From contig WJLY01000154.1 in assembly GCA_014728245.1 (NCBI GenBank), forward strand, positions 1 through 34,287: a stretch of 34,287 nt of DNA, written 5' to 3'. This DNA is from Candidatus Effluviviaceae Genus IV sp. (lineage in GTDB: Bacteria > Joyebacterota > Joyebacteria > Joyebacterales > Joyebacteraceae). Under the pieces are notes generated by a model. That model was not told where the DNA came from. It did no database searches and saw nothing but the letters and a program-made list of their open reading frames with translations. Position numbers and translations under genes: made by a program. How positions within the stretch are numbered: the stretch's first letter is position 1; every line of letters begins with the position of its first letter. Below, in pieces: positions 1-10,404 of this stretch.

Positions 1-20
1 CAAGCAGGCGGAGTGAACTG

Positions 21-1460
21 ATGGCTGAGAGCGGGGACCCGCTTCGCGTCTACACGCTCAGAGGGCTTCCGCCGGAAGTGGCGGCCGTTACTTTCGCCAA
101 GACCTCCCGCTCGCCCGAGTCGTTCGACGAGATCGCGAGAGAGCTCACCGAGGCGGATTCGTCCCGGTTCCACGAGAAGTGGGTCATAGGCTACGGCCAC
201 TCCTCGGTAGCCGAGCACGCGGTTCTGTCGATCGCCGTGGAGAACGTGTCGATCCTGGGCGCGAAGGTCCTCGAGGACAACCGCCTGTCGTCCTTCACAG
301 AGAAGTCGACCCGCTACCAGGTGATGGATCCCGCCAACTACTACACGCCCCCGGCGTTCGAGGGCGTGGGCGCCTACCACGCCGTGGTATCCGCTCTGTA
401 CGACACCTACGCGGAGCTGCTGGAGCTGGTCAGGCCGTTCTGCGAGCGCAAGTACGGCGCTCCCGAGCATCGAGCGGCGGGACTGAACCCGGCAGGAAAG
501 GCGTGTGACGCCGTCCGGGGCCTTCTGCCGTCCGCGGCCAAGACCAACCTCGGCTGGACGGTGAACGCGAGAAGCCTTCGCCACGCGATCGTGAAGCTTC
601 GCTCGCATCCTCTCGTCGAGATGCGCGAGCTGGGAGACGCGCTCGAGGAGGCATGCGGCGAGGCCGTGCCGACTCTGCTCCGGCACACTGAGACCTCGTC
701 GTACCTCTCCGATCGGCCTGGGGGAGGCGTGGGCGCCGCGGCGCGCAGGCGAGTGGGCGGCCCGCCGGGCGAGAGCGGGGCGACGAGCGGCGACCGAGGT
801 CAGGCAGCGGTATCCGGATCGGTCGTCCGCCTCGTGTCCCATGATCCGCGCGGAGAGCGACGGGTCGCGGAGACGATCCTGTTCGGGGCCGACGGGTGCA
901 GTCACGATGAGGCGCGCGAGCGGGTCGAGGCAATGAGCGATGAGGAGATAGGCGTGCTCTTGAAGGGTGCGCTCGACGGTATCGGAGGCCATGAGGCGCC
1001 GGTCCGGGAGTTCGAGAGCACTGCCTACGTCTTCGAGATCACGTGTGATTTCGGCGCGTACCGGGATGTGCAACGCCATCGGATGACGAGCCAGATCGCG
1101 CAGCCGCTGACCTGCGATCTGGGGTACTCGACTCCCGATGACGCGGTGGAGAGCGGCGCCGCGTACGCCATGCGGGTCCAGCTCGATCGGGCGCGCGAAG
1201 CCTGGCGCGACCTGGCCTCGATCGACCTATTCAGCGCTCAGTACGCGGTCCCGCTTGCCTTCAGGAAGCGGTTTCTGATGCAAATGAACTACAGGGAGGC
1301 CTACGTTTTCGCCCGGCTCCGTTCAAAAGTTCAGGGACACGAGTCGTACCGCAGGATCGCCTGGTCGGTGAAGGACGAGATCGAGCGCGTTCATCCGACG
1401 CTGGGCGGGGCGATCCCGGTCGACCGGGAACCGGTGGCGGAAAGGCCCGTCGGAGGTTGA
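21..1460 (+). CDS. thyX: Tandem ThyX-like flavin-dependent thymidylate synthase (double-domain)
   Basis: ThyX makes dTMP from dUMP using FAD, NADPH and methylene-tetrahydrofolate. Normal ThyX has about 220-250 residues; this protein has 479 and contains two ThyX-like halves. The N-terminal half shows GHSSVAEH (residues 59-66), then RLSSFTEKSTRY (88-99), which is the second part of the RHRxxSxNxxSxRY signature, and WTVNARSL (179-186). The C-terminal half shows RHRMTS (352-357) and the helix with N423 and R425, but no SxRY. A Gly/Arg-rich stretch (about 236-265) links the halves. The start ATG has GGAG about eight bases upstream. The gene lies 3 bp before the DUF1385 gene. Similar long proteins are usually annotated as thymidylate synthase (FAD). 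Because each half lacks part of the signature, activity on dUMP is probable but not certain. Confidence 0.85.
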   Translation: MAESGDPLRVYTLRGLPPEVAAVTFAKTSRSPESFDEIARELTEADSSRFHEKWVIGYGHSSVAEHAVLSIAVENVSILGAKVLEDNRLSSFTEKSTRYQVMDPANYYTPPAFEGVGAYHAVVSALYDTYAELLELVRPFCERKYGAPEHRAAGLNPAGKACDAVRGLLPSAAKTNLGWTVNARSLRHAIVKLRSHPLVEMRELGDALEEACGEAVPTLLRHTETSSYLSDRPGGGVGAAARRRVGGPPGESGATSGDRGQAAVSGSVVRLVSHDPRGERRVAETILFGADGCSHDEARERVEAMSDEEIGVLLKGALDGIGGHEAPVREFESTAYVFEITCDFGAYRDVQRHRMTSQIAQPLTCDLGYSTPDDAVESGAAYAMRVQLDRAREAWRDLASIDLFSAQYAVPLAFRKRFLMQMNYREAYVFARLRSKVQGHESYRRIAWSVKDEIERVHPTLGGAIPVDREPVAERPVGG

Positions 1461-1463
1461 GAC

Positions 1464-2624
1464 TTGCCGGAGACAACTGAAGGACACGAGCGCGTACCGC
1501 GCGACGACTCGCAGCCCGCCATAAGCGGCTTCGACCACTCGGGAGGGAAGATACACTACGGCGGACAGGCCGTCATCGAGGGTGTGATGATGCGGGGACC
1601 GACCGCCGTGGCGACGGCTGTGAGGCTTCCGGACGGCCGCGTTTCGGTGCGCAGAGAGGACTTCACCTCAGTCTCCAGAAAGAACCGGCTCCTGAGGCTC
1701 CCGGTCATCCGCGGCGGGCTGACTCTGATCGAATCGCTGGCGCTCGGGATCAAGGCGCTGAACTACTCCGCGAGCGTAGCGATCGAGAGCGCCGACGAGG
1801 ACGGTGGAGAGGAAGAAGATGCGGACGGGGGAGTCGGCGAAGGCGCGGCGGGTGCCGCGCCGGAGGGAGTGGTCGGCTCGGTGGACCGAGAGGCTTCGGA
1901 AACCGGCAAAGGCGCCGCGGACTCCGCGCCGGAGGAAGAATCAGGCGAGGGCGACCGTCAGGCCGCCGGGGACGGCACCGAGCGCCCGGACTGGAAGACG
2001 AACGTCGCGCTCACCGGCACTATGGTGTTCGCGCTAGCTCTCGGTATCGTGATTTTCTTCTGGATCCCCATGGTGCTCTCCGACTTTCTGACGGACGCGA
2101 TGGGGACCCAGAGCGGCGTCCTCTTCAATCTGATCGACGGTGTGATCAGGGTCGTTTTCTTCCTGGCGTATCTCTGGGGTATCTCCCGCTGGAAGGAGAT
2201 GAGGCGGGTCTTCGAATACCACGGCGCCGAGCACCAGGTGATATTCGCGCAGGAGGAGGGGGAGGAGCTCACGCCGGAGAACGCGAGCAAGTTCACGACC
2301 AGGCATCCGCGCTGCGGGACCAGCTTCCTTCTGATCGTAATGGTGGTCTCGATTCTGGTCTTCATGATCTTCGGCAAGCCTCCCACCATAGGTCTGAGGC
2401 TGGCGAGGCTTCTCATGATCCCCGTGATCGCGGGCGTCTCCTACGAGGTGATGAAGTTGTCGGCGAGGCACGCGGACCAGATGTGGGCCAGGTTCCTCGC
2501 GGCGCCGGGCGTCTGGCTGCAGCGTATCACGACGAAGGTCCCGAGTGAGGACCAGATAGAGGTCGCGATAGCGGCGCTGGAGGCTGTCAGGGTGGACCAG
2601 GAGGCGCCGGCGGAGGCGGGATGA
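1464..2624 (+). CDS. DUF1385 (YqhQ-like) integral membrane protein
   Basis: This is a 386-residue protein of the DUF1385 family, whose biochemical role is unknown. Family hallmarks are visible: GGQAVIEGVMMRGP near residue 33, EYHGAEHQVIF in the middle, and RHPRCGTSFLL just before a hydrophobic helix. Four hydrophobic segments can be seen at roughly 180-200, 215-240, 290-305 and 312-330. Residues about 109-176 are a strongly acidic, Gly/Ala/Glu-rich stretch that looks like an insertion and is probably disordered. The TTG start at 1464 has CGGAGG seven bases upstream and lies 3 bp after the ThyX stop. DUF1385 genes are commonly found just upstream of prfA and prmC in bacteria, as here. The family call is firm; the function is not known. 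Confidence 0.9.
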   Translation: MPETTEGHERVPRDDSQPAISGFDHSGGKIHYGGQAVIEGVMMRGPTAVATAVRLPDGRVSVRREDFTSVSRKNRLLRLPVIRGGLTLIESLALGIKALNYSASVAIESADEDGGEEEDADGGVGEGAAGAAPEGVVGSVDREASETGKGAADSAPEEESGEGDRQAAGDGTERPDWKTNVALTGTMVFALALGIVIFFWIPMVLSDFLTDAMGTQSGVLFNLIDGVIRVVFFLAYLWGISRWKEMRRVFEYHGAEHQVIFAQEEGEELTPENASKFTTRHPRCGTSFLLIVMVVSILVFMIFGKPPTIGLRLARLLMIPVIAGVSYEVMKLSARHADQMWARFLAAPGVWLQRITTKVPSEDQIEVAIAALEAVRVDQEAPAEAG

Positions 2625-2720
2625 CGGCTCGCGCGAGGCGGGACGGATAATCACGCGCGGGCACGGGCGCGAGGCGGGATGGATGATCACACGCGCGAGC
2701 ACGGGCGCGAGGCGGAACGG

Positions 2721-2740
<20 letters not shown>
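2625..2740 (+). repeat. Degenerate tandem repeat running into the prfA start
   Basis: Three imperfect copies of a 36-38 bp unit follow the DUF1385 stop. The shared core is GCGAGGCGG, then a GGAT(A/G)A(T/C)CAC-like segment, with cores starting at 2633, 2669 and 2707. The third copy contains the ribosome-binding site and ATG of prfA. The second copy carries an in-frame ATG at 2679 in a similar context. Confidence 0.7.
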
Positions 2741-3797
<1,057 letters not shown>

Positions 3798-3854
3798 GCC
3801 CCGGGCGCGGCCGGACACTCTCCCGTGCGTCCTTGCACACTCCCCGGGAAACCG

Positions 3855-4796
3855 ATGGCGAAGAAGACCTGGACCGTTCTCGAACTGATAGACTGGACCA
3901 GAGCGTACCTTGCCGAGAGGGGTTTCGAGAACGCGAGGCTCGAGACCGAGCTACTGCTCGGCCACGCGCTGAACCTCCCCAGGATCGAACTGTATCTGAA
4001 CTACAACCGTCAGATGGACGAGGACGAGCTCAAGCGCTACAAGGTCCTTCTCAAGAGGCGCCTTGCGGGCGAGCCGGTCCAGTATGTCACCGGGACGGCC
4101 GCATTCATGCTCTCCGACTTCGAGGTCGGGCCTAACGTGCTGATACCGCGCCCTGAGACGGAGGCCCTCACCGAGGTGGCGATCGAGCTTCTCGAGGAGG
4201 CGGGACTGCGGCGCAGACAGCGAGGAGCGCGCGCCGTGGAAAGCGGCCAGCGACCGGATGACGGGCCGGAGGCGCTCCTGGCGGATGTGGGGACCGGTTC
4301 GGGGGTCATCGCGGTGACGCTGGCACAGGAGTTCCCGGGCGCGCGCGTTCTCGCGACAGACTCCTCCGCGGACGCGCTGGAGGTCGCCGCGCGCAACGCC
4401 GGCGCCGCGGGCGTCGGCGACCGCGTCGAGTTTCTGGAGGGAGAGTTGCTGAAACCTCTATTCGCGGAGGTAGCGAAGGGCAAGCTCTTGGCTCTCGTTT
4501 CGAACCCGCCCTACGTGGCGAGCGGACAGATCGAGCAGTTGCCCCCCGAGGTGCGCGACTTCGAGCCGCGACGCGCGCTCGACGGCGGTCCGGACGGTCT
4601 TGACTGCCTGCGCGCGATAGCTCAGGATGGAGCCGCTCTGCTCGTACCGGATGGTGTGATCGTCCTTGAGGTGGGGGACGGCCAGGCGGAGGCGGTGGCC
4701 GCGATGCTGGGTGAGAGCTTCGGAAGCTCGGAGATCCGAACCGACTACGCGGGGCGCGACAGGATAGTCGTCGGCCGAAGGCCGGGGCAGCGGTGA
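3855..4796 (+). CDS. prmC: Release factor glutamine N5-methyltransferase
   Basis: PrmC transfers a methyl group from S-adenosylmethionine to the side-chain nitrogen of the GGQ glutamine in RF1 and RF2. The protein has 313 residues. A helical N-terminal domain with [13 protein letters not shown] and LIPRPETE comes first, followed by a Rossmann methyltransferase fold with the SAM loop [12 protein letters not shown] and the catalytic NPPY motif at 217-220. A short low-complexity Arg/Ala-rich stretch just before the SAM loop is longer than usual. The ATG at 3855 (MAKKTW) is preferred to a GTG at 3825, which would add an unlike ten-residue leader; the upstream GGGAA is only a modest ribosome-binding site. 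It lies next to its substrate gene prfA and probably shares its transcript. Confidence 0.95.
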   Translation: MAKKTWTVLELIDWTRAYLAERGFENARLETELLLGHALNLPRIELYLNYNRQMDEDELKRYKVLLKRRLAGEPVQYVTGTAAFMLSDFEVGPNVLIPRPETEALTEVAIELLEEAGLRRRQRGARAVESGQRPDDGPEALLADVGTGSGVIAVTLAQEFPGARVLATDSSADALEVAARNAGAAGVGDRVEFLEGELLKPLFAEVAKGKLLALVSNPPYVASGQIEQLPPEVRDFEPRRALDGGPDGLDCLRAIAQDGAALLVPDGVIVLEVGDGQAEAVAAMLGESFGSSEIRTDYAGRDRIVVGRRPGQR

Positions 4797-4833
4797 GACA
4801 CGTCCGAGCGGCGGGAGGCGCTGGAGAACACCA

Positions 4834-6087
4834 ATGGACAAGATAATCATAGACGGCGGGCAGCGACTCGAGGGTGAGGTGACGATCAGCGGCGCGAAGA
4901 ACGCGGCCCTTCCCATCATGGCAGCCACGCTTCTGGCGCCGGGCGTATTCCACCTCGGGAACGTGCCCAGTCTGGCGGACGTGCGCACGATGGGCCATGT
5001 GCTGCGCGTGCTCGGAGCGGCGGTCGAGCATCACGATCACAGCATGACGATCGACACGACGAACGCCAGGTACCACGAGGCCCCGTACGAGCTGGTCAAG
5101 ACGATGCGCGCCTCGGTCTGCGTCCTGGGCCCCACGCTCGCGAGGCTGGGGAGGGCGCGGGTCTCGCTGCCGGGCGGCTGCGCCTGGGGCCCCAGGCCCG
5201 TCGACTTCCACATACGGGCGATGAAGGAGCTTGGCGCCCGGGTCGAGATAGAGCACGGTTACATAGTGGCTTCGACCGAGGGTCTTCGCGGGACCACGAT
5301 GCACTTCGACACGTCGAGCGTGGGCGCCACGGAGAACGCCATGATGGCCGCCACGCTGGCGGACGGGGCCACCGTCATAGAGAACGCCGCCCGCGAGCCC
5401 GAGATCGGGGCTCTGGCCGAGTTCCTGAGGGCCATGGGCGCGGACGTGAGAGGCGACGGGACTGGCACGGTCGTCGTGGAGGGCGGACACGAGCTTCACC
5501 CCGCCGACGTGGAGATCATACCGGACAGGATCGAGACGGGGACGTTCATGGTCGCGATCGCCATGACGGGCGGCGACGTCCTGATCAGGGGCGCGAAGCT
5601 CGACCACGCGACAGCGGTGGCGATGAAGCTCCGGGAGACGGGAGCCCAGGTCTCCGAGGAGGACGGCGGCCTGCGCGTGCGCGGGCCGGTATGGCCCAGA
5701 GCGGTCAACGTGACTACCGCCCCGTATCCGGGCTTCCCGACCGACATGCAGGCTCAGTTCATGGCGCTCATGTCGATCGCCGACGGATCGTCGGTCATAA
5801 CCGAGACGATATACGCTGATCGGTTCTCGCACGTTCCGGAGCTCAAGCGGCTGGGCGCGCAGATCGGTCTCGACCGCAACATAGCCGTCATCACCGGCGT
5901 CCGGAAGCTCTCGGGCGCCAAGGTGATGGCGACCGACCTGCGCGCGAGCGCCGCGCTGATACTCGCGGGGCTGGTCGCCGAGGGCGAGACCGAGGTATCG
6001 CGCGTCTATCACATCGACAGGGGCTACGAGGCGATTGAGAAGAAGCTGGCCGCTCTCGGCGCCAGGATCACCAGGCTGAAGCAGTAG
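4834..6087 (+). CDS. murA: UDP-N-acetylglucosamine 1-carboxyvinyltransferase
   Basis: MurA carries out the first committed step of peptidoglycan synthesis in the cytoplasm, moving enolpyruvate from phosphoenolpyruvate to UDP-GlcNAc. The 417-residue length is standard. The start is typical, with [20 protein letters not shown] holding the substrate Lys-Asn pair. The active-site loop [14 protein letters not shown] carries the catalytic cysteine (C116), which is the residue fosfomycin modifies, so the enzyme should be fosfomycin-sensitive. The repeated inside-out alpha/beta fold continues to the end, with [13 protein letters not shown] near residue 369. GGAG lies seven bases before the ATG. The gene follows prmC by 37 bp, and the DUF1385-prfA-prmC-murA order is seen in many bacteria. 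Confidence 0.97.
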   Translation: MDKIIIDGGQRLEGEVTISGAKNAALPIMAATLLAPGVFHLGNVPSLADVRTMGHVLRVLGAAVEHHDHSMTIDTTNARYHEAPYELVKTMRASVCVLGPTLARLGRARVSLPGGCAWGPRPVDFHIRAMKELGARVEIEHGYIVASTEGLRGTTMHFDTSSVGATENAMMAATLADGATVIENAAREPEIGALAEFLRAMGADVRGDGTGTVVVEGGHELHPADVEIIPDRIETGTFMVAIAMTGGDVLIRGAKLDHATAVAMKLRETGAQVSEEDGGLRVRGPVWPRAVNVTTAPYPGFPTDMQAQFMALMSIADGSSVITETIYADRFSHVPELKRLGAQIGLDRNIAVITGVRKLSGAKVMATDLRASAALILAGLVAEGETEVSRVYHIDRGYEAIEKKLAALGARITRLKQ

Positions 6088-6136
6088 AGCCGCACTCGGC
6101 CCGGCGTGCGCGGAAGCAAAGAAGCAGGAGCGCTCG

Positions 6137-8038
6137 TTGCCCGACCCTCTCAAACACATAATCCTCGGGACCGCCGGCCACATCGACCACGGCAAGACCG
6201 AGCTGGTGCGCGCTCTAACGGGCGTCGACACCGACCGTCTGCGCGAGGAGAAGGACCGCGGCATCTCGATCGAGCTGGGGTTCGCGCGGTTCGACCTGCC
6301 CTCCGGCACGGCTCTGGGTGTGATCGACGTCCCTGGCCACGAGCGTTTCGTCAAGACGATGCTCGCGGGGGCCGGCGGCATCGATCTTGTCCTCCTCGTG
6401 GTCGCCGCCGACGAGGGCGTCATGCCTCAGACCCGCGAGCACCTCGACATCATTGATCTTCTGGGCGTGCGCGCCGGCATCGTGGCGATCACGAAGACCG
6501 ATCTCGTCGGGAGCGAGGAAGTGGAATTCGCGCGGGCGGAGGTGGCCGAGCTCACGGCGGGCACGGCGCTTGAGGAGGCGCCGGTGGTCCCGGTGTCGGC
6601 TGTCACGCGGGAAGGCCTGGACGAGCTGACCGCGCGCCTCGAGGAGCTGGCGGGCGCCGTCGAGGAACGCGCATCCGCGGGACCGGCGAGACTGCCGGTC
6701 GACAGGGTCTTCTCGCTCCCGGGCCACGGGACGATCGTGACCGGGACGCTGTGGTCTGGAAGCATCGCCCCCGGCGACAGGCTCGCCGTCTATCCCTCCG
6801 GCGCGCAGGTGCGGGTGCGCAGCGTGCAGGTACACGACCGATCGGTCGACCGCGCGGAGGCGGGGCAGAGGACGGCGCTCGCCCTGGCGGGGGTCGACAA
6901 GGACTCGCTGTCGCGGGGCGACACGCTGGGAGCGGTCGGCGCGCTGCACGTGTCGCGGATGTTCGACGCCCGTCTCAGGCTGGTCGGCGGGGCGCGGCCG
7001 ATAGAGAACCGGACGCGCGTCCACCTCCACCTCGGGACGTCGCAGGCCCTTGCCAGGGTAGTCCTCCTCGAGACGGACGTGCTCCGGCCGGGTGAAGACG
7101 AACTGGTGCAGGTAAGGCTCGAGTCGCCGATCGTCGCCGAGCGCGATGACCTCTTCGTCATCCGCTCGTATTCGCCGGTGACCACGACCGGCGGAGGGCG
7201 CGTGCTCGACCCCGAGCCCAGGCGGCACAAGCGCATGCGGGAAGACGTCATCGAGGCGCTGACCGTGCTGGAAGAGGGGAGCTCCGAGGACGTTCTCCTG
7301 CAGGCGGTCGAGGAGGCCGGAGTCGAGGGGCTCGCGGTCTCCGACGTGACCGAGAAGCTGGGCCCGCAGGGGGAAGGGGTTGCGGAGGCGCTTGTACGGG
7401 ACGGGCGGATCCTCGAGATCGAGGGCCGGCTCCACACCGCCGGGCGCGTAGACGAGCTGAGCGACCGGATACGAGAGATCCTGTCTGAGCGAGCATCCGC
7501 CTCGCCGCTCGAGTGGGGCATGTCGGCCGAGGAGCTCCGGGGCACGCTCTCCAGGCGGATGGAGCGGAGGACGCTCGACGCCCTGCTCGCCCGGCTGGCC
7601 GAGCGTGGGGAGATCGCGCGCAGGGGCGATCTTGTGAGGCTGGGTCGTGACGAGGTGGCCCTGAACGAGCAGCAGGAGGAGCTCGCCGAGAGGATAGAGT
7701 CGCGTCTCAGGAAGGCGGGGCCGGCCGTGCCGTCGCTCGACGAACTCAGGTCGGAGATGGGTTCCCCGGATTTCGACGCGATCGTAAAGCTACTCTGCGA
7801 GACGGGCAGAATCGTGAAGGTGACCACAACACTCCTCTTCCACAGATCAGTCGTGGACGACGTTCGCGCCAGGGTCCTGCGGCGCCTGGATGAGCAGGCG
7901 ACGCTAGGCGTCCCGGAGTTCAAGGACATGGTCGGCGTGTCGCGCAAGTACGCGATACCGCTCCTGGAGTTCTTCGACAGAGAGGGCACGACGATGCGAT
8001 CGGGCAACGTTCGCGTCAAGGGACGGCAAGCGAGGTAG
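6137..8038 (+). CDS. selB: Selenocysteine-specific elongation factor SelB
   Basis: SelB is the GTPase that carries selenocysteinyl-tRNA to ribosomes paused at a UGA followed by a SECIS hairpin. The protein has 633 residues. The EF-Tu-like G domain is complete: GHIDHGKT (14-21), DVPGHE (64-69) and TKTD (119-122). Beta-barrel domains follow. The C-terminal third is a run of winged helices that bind SECIS RNA, ending in the typical [20 protein letters not shown] segment. The TTG start at 6137 has AGGAG six bases upstream. The C-terminal winged helices separate it from EF-Tu and IF2. Neither selA, selD nor the Sec tRNA gene was seen in this window, so they would have to lie elsewhere. Confidence 0.95.
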   Translation: MPDPLKHIILGTAGHIDHGKTELVRALTGVDTDRLREEKDRGISIELGFARFDLPSGTALGVIDVPGHERFVKTMLAGAGGIDLVLLVVAADEGVMPQTREHLDIIDLLGVRAGIVAITKTDLVGSEEVEFARAEVAELTAGTALEEAPVVPVSAVTREGLDELTARLEELAGAVEERASAGPARLPVDRVFSLPGHGTIVTGTLWSGSIAPGDRLAVYPSGAQVRVRSVQVHDRSVDRAEAGQRTALALAGVDKDSLSRGDTLGAVGALHVSRMFDARLRLVGGARPIENRTRVHLHLGTSQALARVVLLETDVLRPGEDELVQVRLESPIVAERDDLFVIRSYSPVTTTGGGRVLDPEPRRHKRMREDVIEALTVLEEGSSEDVLLQAVEEAGVEGLAVSDVTEKLGPQGEGVAEALVRDGRILEIEGRLHTAGRVDELSDRIREILSERASASPLEWGMSAEELRGTLSRRMERRTLDALLARLAERGEIARRGDLVRLGRDEVALNEQQEELAERIESRLRKAGPAVPSLDELRSEMGSPDFDAIVKLLCETGRIVKVTTTLLFHRSVVDDVRARVLRRLDEQATLGVPEFKDMVGVSRKYAIPLLEFFDREGTTMRSGNVRVKGRQAR

Positions 8039-8112
8039 CGATCGACGCAATCGCGAGGAGAGAGACGCGCCGCGTCGCCGTAGGCGGCGTCGGTGTCGGG
8101 GGTGGGGCGCCG

Positions 8113-9111
8113 GTGTCGGTGCAGTCGATGACCAACACCCCGACATCAGACGTCGAGGCGACGTCCGCGCAGATAGAGAGGCTGACGCGGGCCGGATGCG
8201 AGATCGTTCGCGTGGCCGTTCCCGACGAGGCGGCCGTGCGGGCGCTGCCCGCGCTCATCGCCCGCTCGTCCGTCCCGGTCGTCGCCGATATCCACTTCGA
8301 CCACAGACTCGCCGTCGCCTCGATCGAGGCAGGCGCCCACGCGATCCGCATTAACCCCGGGAACATAGGGTCCGAAGACCGCGTTCGAGCCATCGTCGAG
8401 GCGGCCCAAGCGGCGGGTGTCCCGATCCGCATCGGTGTGAACGCGGGGTCTCTGGAGAAGGACATCCTCGAACGGGAGGGGCGCCCGACGGCGGCCGGGC
8501 TCTTTGAGAGCTGCATGCGGCACGTCGCGCTCGTCGAGGGTATGGGTTTCTCAGACCTCATACTCTCGGTCAAGGCCTCCGACGTTCTCATGACGGTCGA
8601 GGCCAATAGAGCGGTGGCTCGGGCCTGCGAGTACCCTCTTCATCTGGGAGTGACCGAGGCGGGAACCGTATTTTCGGGCGCGATTCGCTCTGCGGTCGGG
8701 CTCGGCGTGCTCCTGGAGGACGGCATCGGTGACACGATCCGGGTCTCGCTCGCCGGGCCTCCGGAGCAGGAGGTCGCCGTCGGCCGGAAGATCCTCGCTT
8801 CGCTGGGGCTGCGACGGGGGGGAGTCTCGGTGATCGCCTGCCCGACCTGCGCGCGCGCCACGATCGACGTCGCGGCGATCGCGGACGAGGTCGAGCGCAG
8901 GACCGCCCACATCCGCTCGACGCTGACCGTCGCGGTCATGGGCTGCGTCGTCAACGGGCCTGGAGAGGCTCGGGAGGCCGACGTCGGCATAGCGGGCGGC
9001 GGCGGCGAGGCCGTGCTCTTCAGCGGCGGCGAGGTGCAGTCGAGGGTGGACGGCGACGACGCGCTGGATGCACTGCTCAGGGAGATCGAGGAGCGCACTC
9101 GCGGCGGCTGA
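8113..9111 (+). CDS. ispG: 4-hydroxy-3-methylbut-2-en-1-yl diphosphate synthase (IspG/GcpE)
   Basis: IspG is the iron-sulfur enzyme of the MEP isoprenoid pathway that reduces the cyclic diphosphate MEcPP to HMBPP. The TIM-barrel part shows SVQSMTNTPTSDVEAT and DIHFDHRLA. The 4Fe-4S ligands are C243, C246 and C278, with the conserved Glu of NGPGEA at 285. The first conventional start in frame is the GTG at 8113, but recognisable IspG sequence (RRETRRVAVGGVGVGGGAPV) lies upstream of it. The frame is open back into selB with no ATG, GTG or TTG. The true start may therefore be a rare codon such as ATC at 8041 or 8053, just after the selB stop and a GCGAGG. Identity is secure; the N-terminus is not. 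Confidence 0.93.
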   Translation: MSVQSMTNTPTSDVEATSAQIERLTRAGCEIVRVAVPDEAAVRALPALIARSSVPVVADIHFDHRLAVASIEAGAHAIRINPGNIGSEDRVRAIVEAAQAAGVPIRIGVNAGSLEKDILEREGRPTAAGLFESCMRHVALVEGMGFSDLILSVKASDVLMTVEANRAVARACEYPLHLGVTEAGTVFSGAIRSAVGLGVLLEDGIGDTIRVSLAGPPEQEVAVGRKILASLGLRRGGVSVIACPTCARATIDVAAIADEVERRTAHIRSTLTVAVMGCVVNGPGEAREADVGIAGGGGEAVLFSGGEVQSRVDGDDALDALLREIEERTRGG

Positions 9112-9253
9112 CCGTCTGCGGGGAAGATGTACGCGCCGGCCTATGTGCGGTCCGACGACGCGCCGGGGTGGCGGTACGCGGAGGTTGTCTGCGTCCCGCC
9201 GGCCGACGTGCGGGCGAATCTGCGTAGCGGCTACTGCTCAACGGAGTTCACAC

Positions 9254-10381
9254 ATGCCCAGACTTGTCCTCTTCGGCGAGTATCTGTGCCACCACATCGG
9301 CGGCGCCGAGAAGAGCACGTACCTCCTCGCCAAAGAGCTTCAGCGGAACCCCGAACTCGAGATAGTGCCGGTCTCCGGGGTCTGCGAGGAATACGAGAGG
9401 AGCAGGGAGCGCATTCCGTACGAGGGGCTGGTGGAAGTCCCGATCGTCCGCCTGAAGTATCGACTGCCCTTCCTCCAGTACACGATCAACTCAGGAGCGG
9501 TCTCCGACTACTTCCGCAGGTCGGACGCGGATGTCCTCTTCGCCAACGCGCAGGCCGCGCCGATGGCCATCAACCGGTTCGACGGCCCCTCTGTTTACTT
9601 CATCCACGACGAGATGAGCCTCAACGTCTACCGCACATACGACAAAAGCGTTTGGAAGAGGCTCAAGTTCGCGGGACGGCAGATCGCCGACTTTCCCTTC
9701 ATGCTCAGGTACAGACGAGAGAATGAAAGGGCGATGGAGAAGGCCTCGCTCGTGGTGGCCAATTCCAGCTACACGGCGAGGAGAGCGAGGGACAGAATGG
9801 GCGTGAGGGCGGAAGTCATCTACCCGCAGATAGACGTGCGGTCCCTCTCGGAGATCGAACTGCCGCCACGCGACGAGCGACCGTACATCATGATGGTCGG
9901 AGACGGAGCGGTTAAGGGCGCCGACACGTTCCTGCGGATCGCCGAGCTCATGCCGGACCGTGAGTTTCTGGCGGTCGGCCGAAGCTACGGCGGACGTAAG
10001 AGGGGCAACGTGACGTTTCGCGGGTTCGTTCCCGATCCCGTAACGCATTACAGAGAGGCCGGACTGGTGCTGCTCCCGTCCACGTGGGAGGAGGGGTTCG
10101 GCATGGTCTCCGTGGAGGCCGCCGCGCTCGGAGTACCCGCGATCGTATCCGACAGAGGAGGGCTCCCAGAGACGGTCCCGTCCCGGGCGCTGGTCGTGGA
10201 GAACTACAGGGAGCCGACGGAGTGGGTCGACAGGATCAGACGGGTCCTCGACGACTACGAAGCGCACTCCCGTGCCTGCTCCACGCACGCGGAGCAGTTC
10301 GACGGACGCAGACAGGCCGAGCGGCTTGTGGATCTCGTCCGGGAGACGGCCGGAGTCGATCTCTGGAAGGAGATCCGGTAG
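9254..10381 (+). CDS. Glycosyltransferase family 4 protein
   Basis: This is a 375-residue GT-B fold transferase that moves a sugar from a nucleotide-sugar donor onto an unknown acceptor. The N-terminus has a glycine-rich GEYLCHHIGGAEKST segment, typical of the acceptor-side domain. The C-terminal donor domain has the family EX7E pair at E280 and E288 in EEGFGMVSVEAAALGVP, followed by SDRGGLPE. No membrane helix is evident, so it is probably cytoplasmic or peripheral. The ATG at 9254 has GGAG seven bases upstream; upstream codons in frame overlap ispG and do not resemble the family. It is not flanked by other sugar genes, so the pathway (lipopolysaccharide, exopolysaccharide or glycoprotein) cannot be told. 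Confidence 0.85.
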   Translation: MPRLVLFGEYLCHHIGGAEKSTYLLAKELQRNPELEIVPVSGVCEEYERSRERIPYEGLVEVPIVRLKYRLPFLQYTINSGAVSDYFRRSDADVLFANAQAAPMAINRFDGPSVYFIHDEMSLNVYRTYDKSVWKRLKFAGRQIADFPFMLRYRRENERAMEKASLVVANSSYTARRARDRMGVRAEVIYPQIDVRSLSEIELPPRDERPYIMMVGDGAVKGADTFLRIAELMPDREFLAVGRSYGGRKRGNVTFRGFVPDPVTHYREAGLVLLPSTWEEGFGMVSVEAAALGVPAIVSDRGGLPETVPSRALVVENYREPTEWVDRIRRVLDDYEAHSRACSTHAEQFDGRRQAERLVDLVRETAGVDLWKEIR

Positions 10382-10404
10382 GAACGCTGAAAAGGAGGCA
10401 AGTC

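Noticed and set aside
4306-6423. 705-codon open frame on the minus strand
   Set aside because: It lies opposite murA, the end of prmC and the start of selB. Its translation is Arg/Pro/Ala/His-rich without domains, as expected for the antisense of high-GC genes.
9127-9253. ATG with a GGGGAAG upstream, between ispG and the glycosyltransferase
   Set aside because: The frame continues as a shadow inside the glycosyltransferase, and the first 40 residues match nothing I know.
8039-9253. Sec tRNA gene near selB
   Set aside because: No 90-100 nt cloverleaf with a GTTCRA-type T-loop was seen in the gaps around selB.
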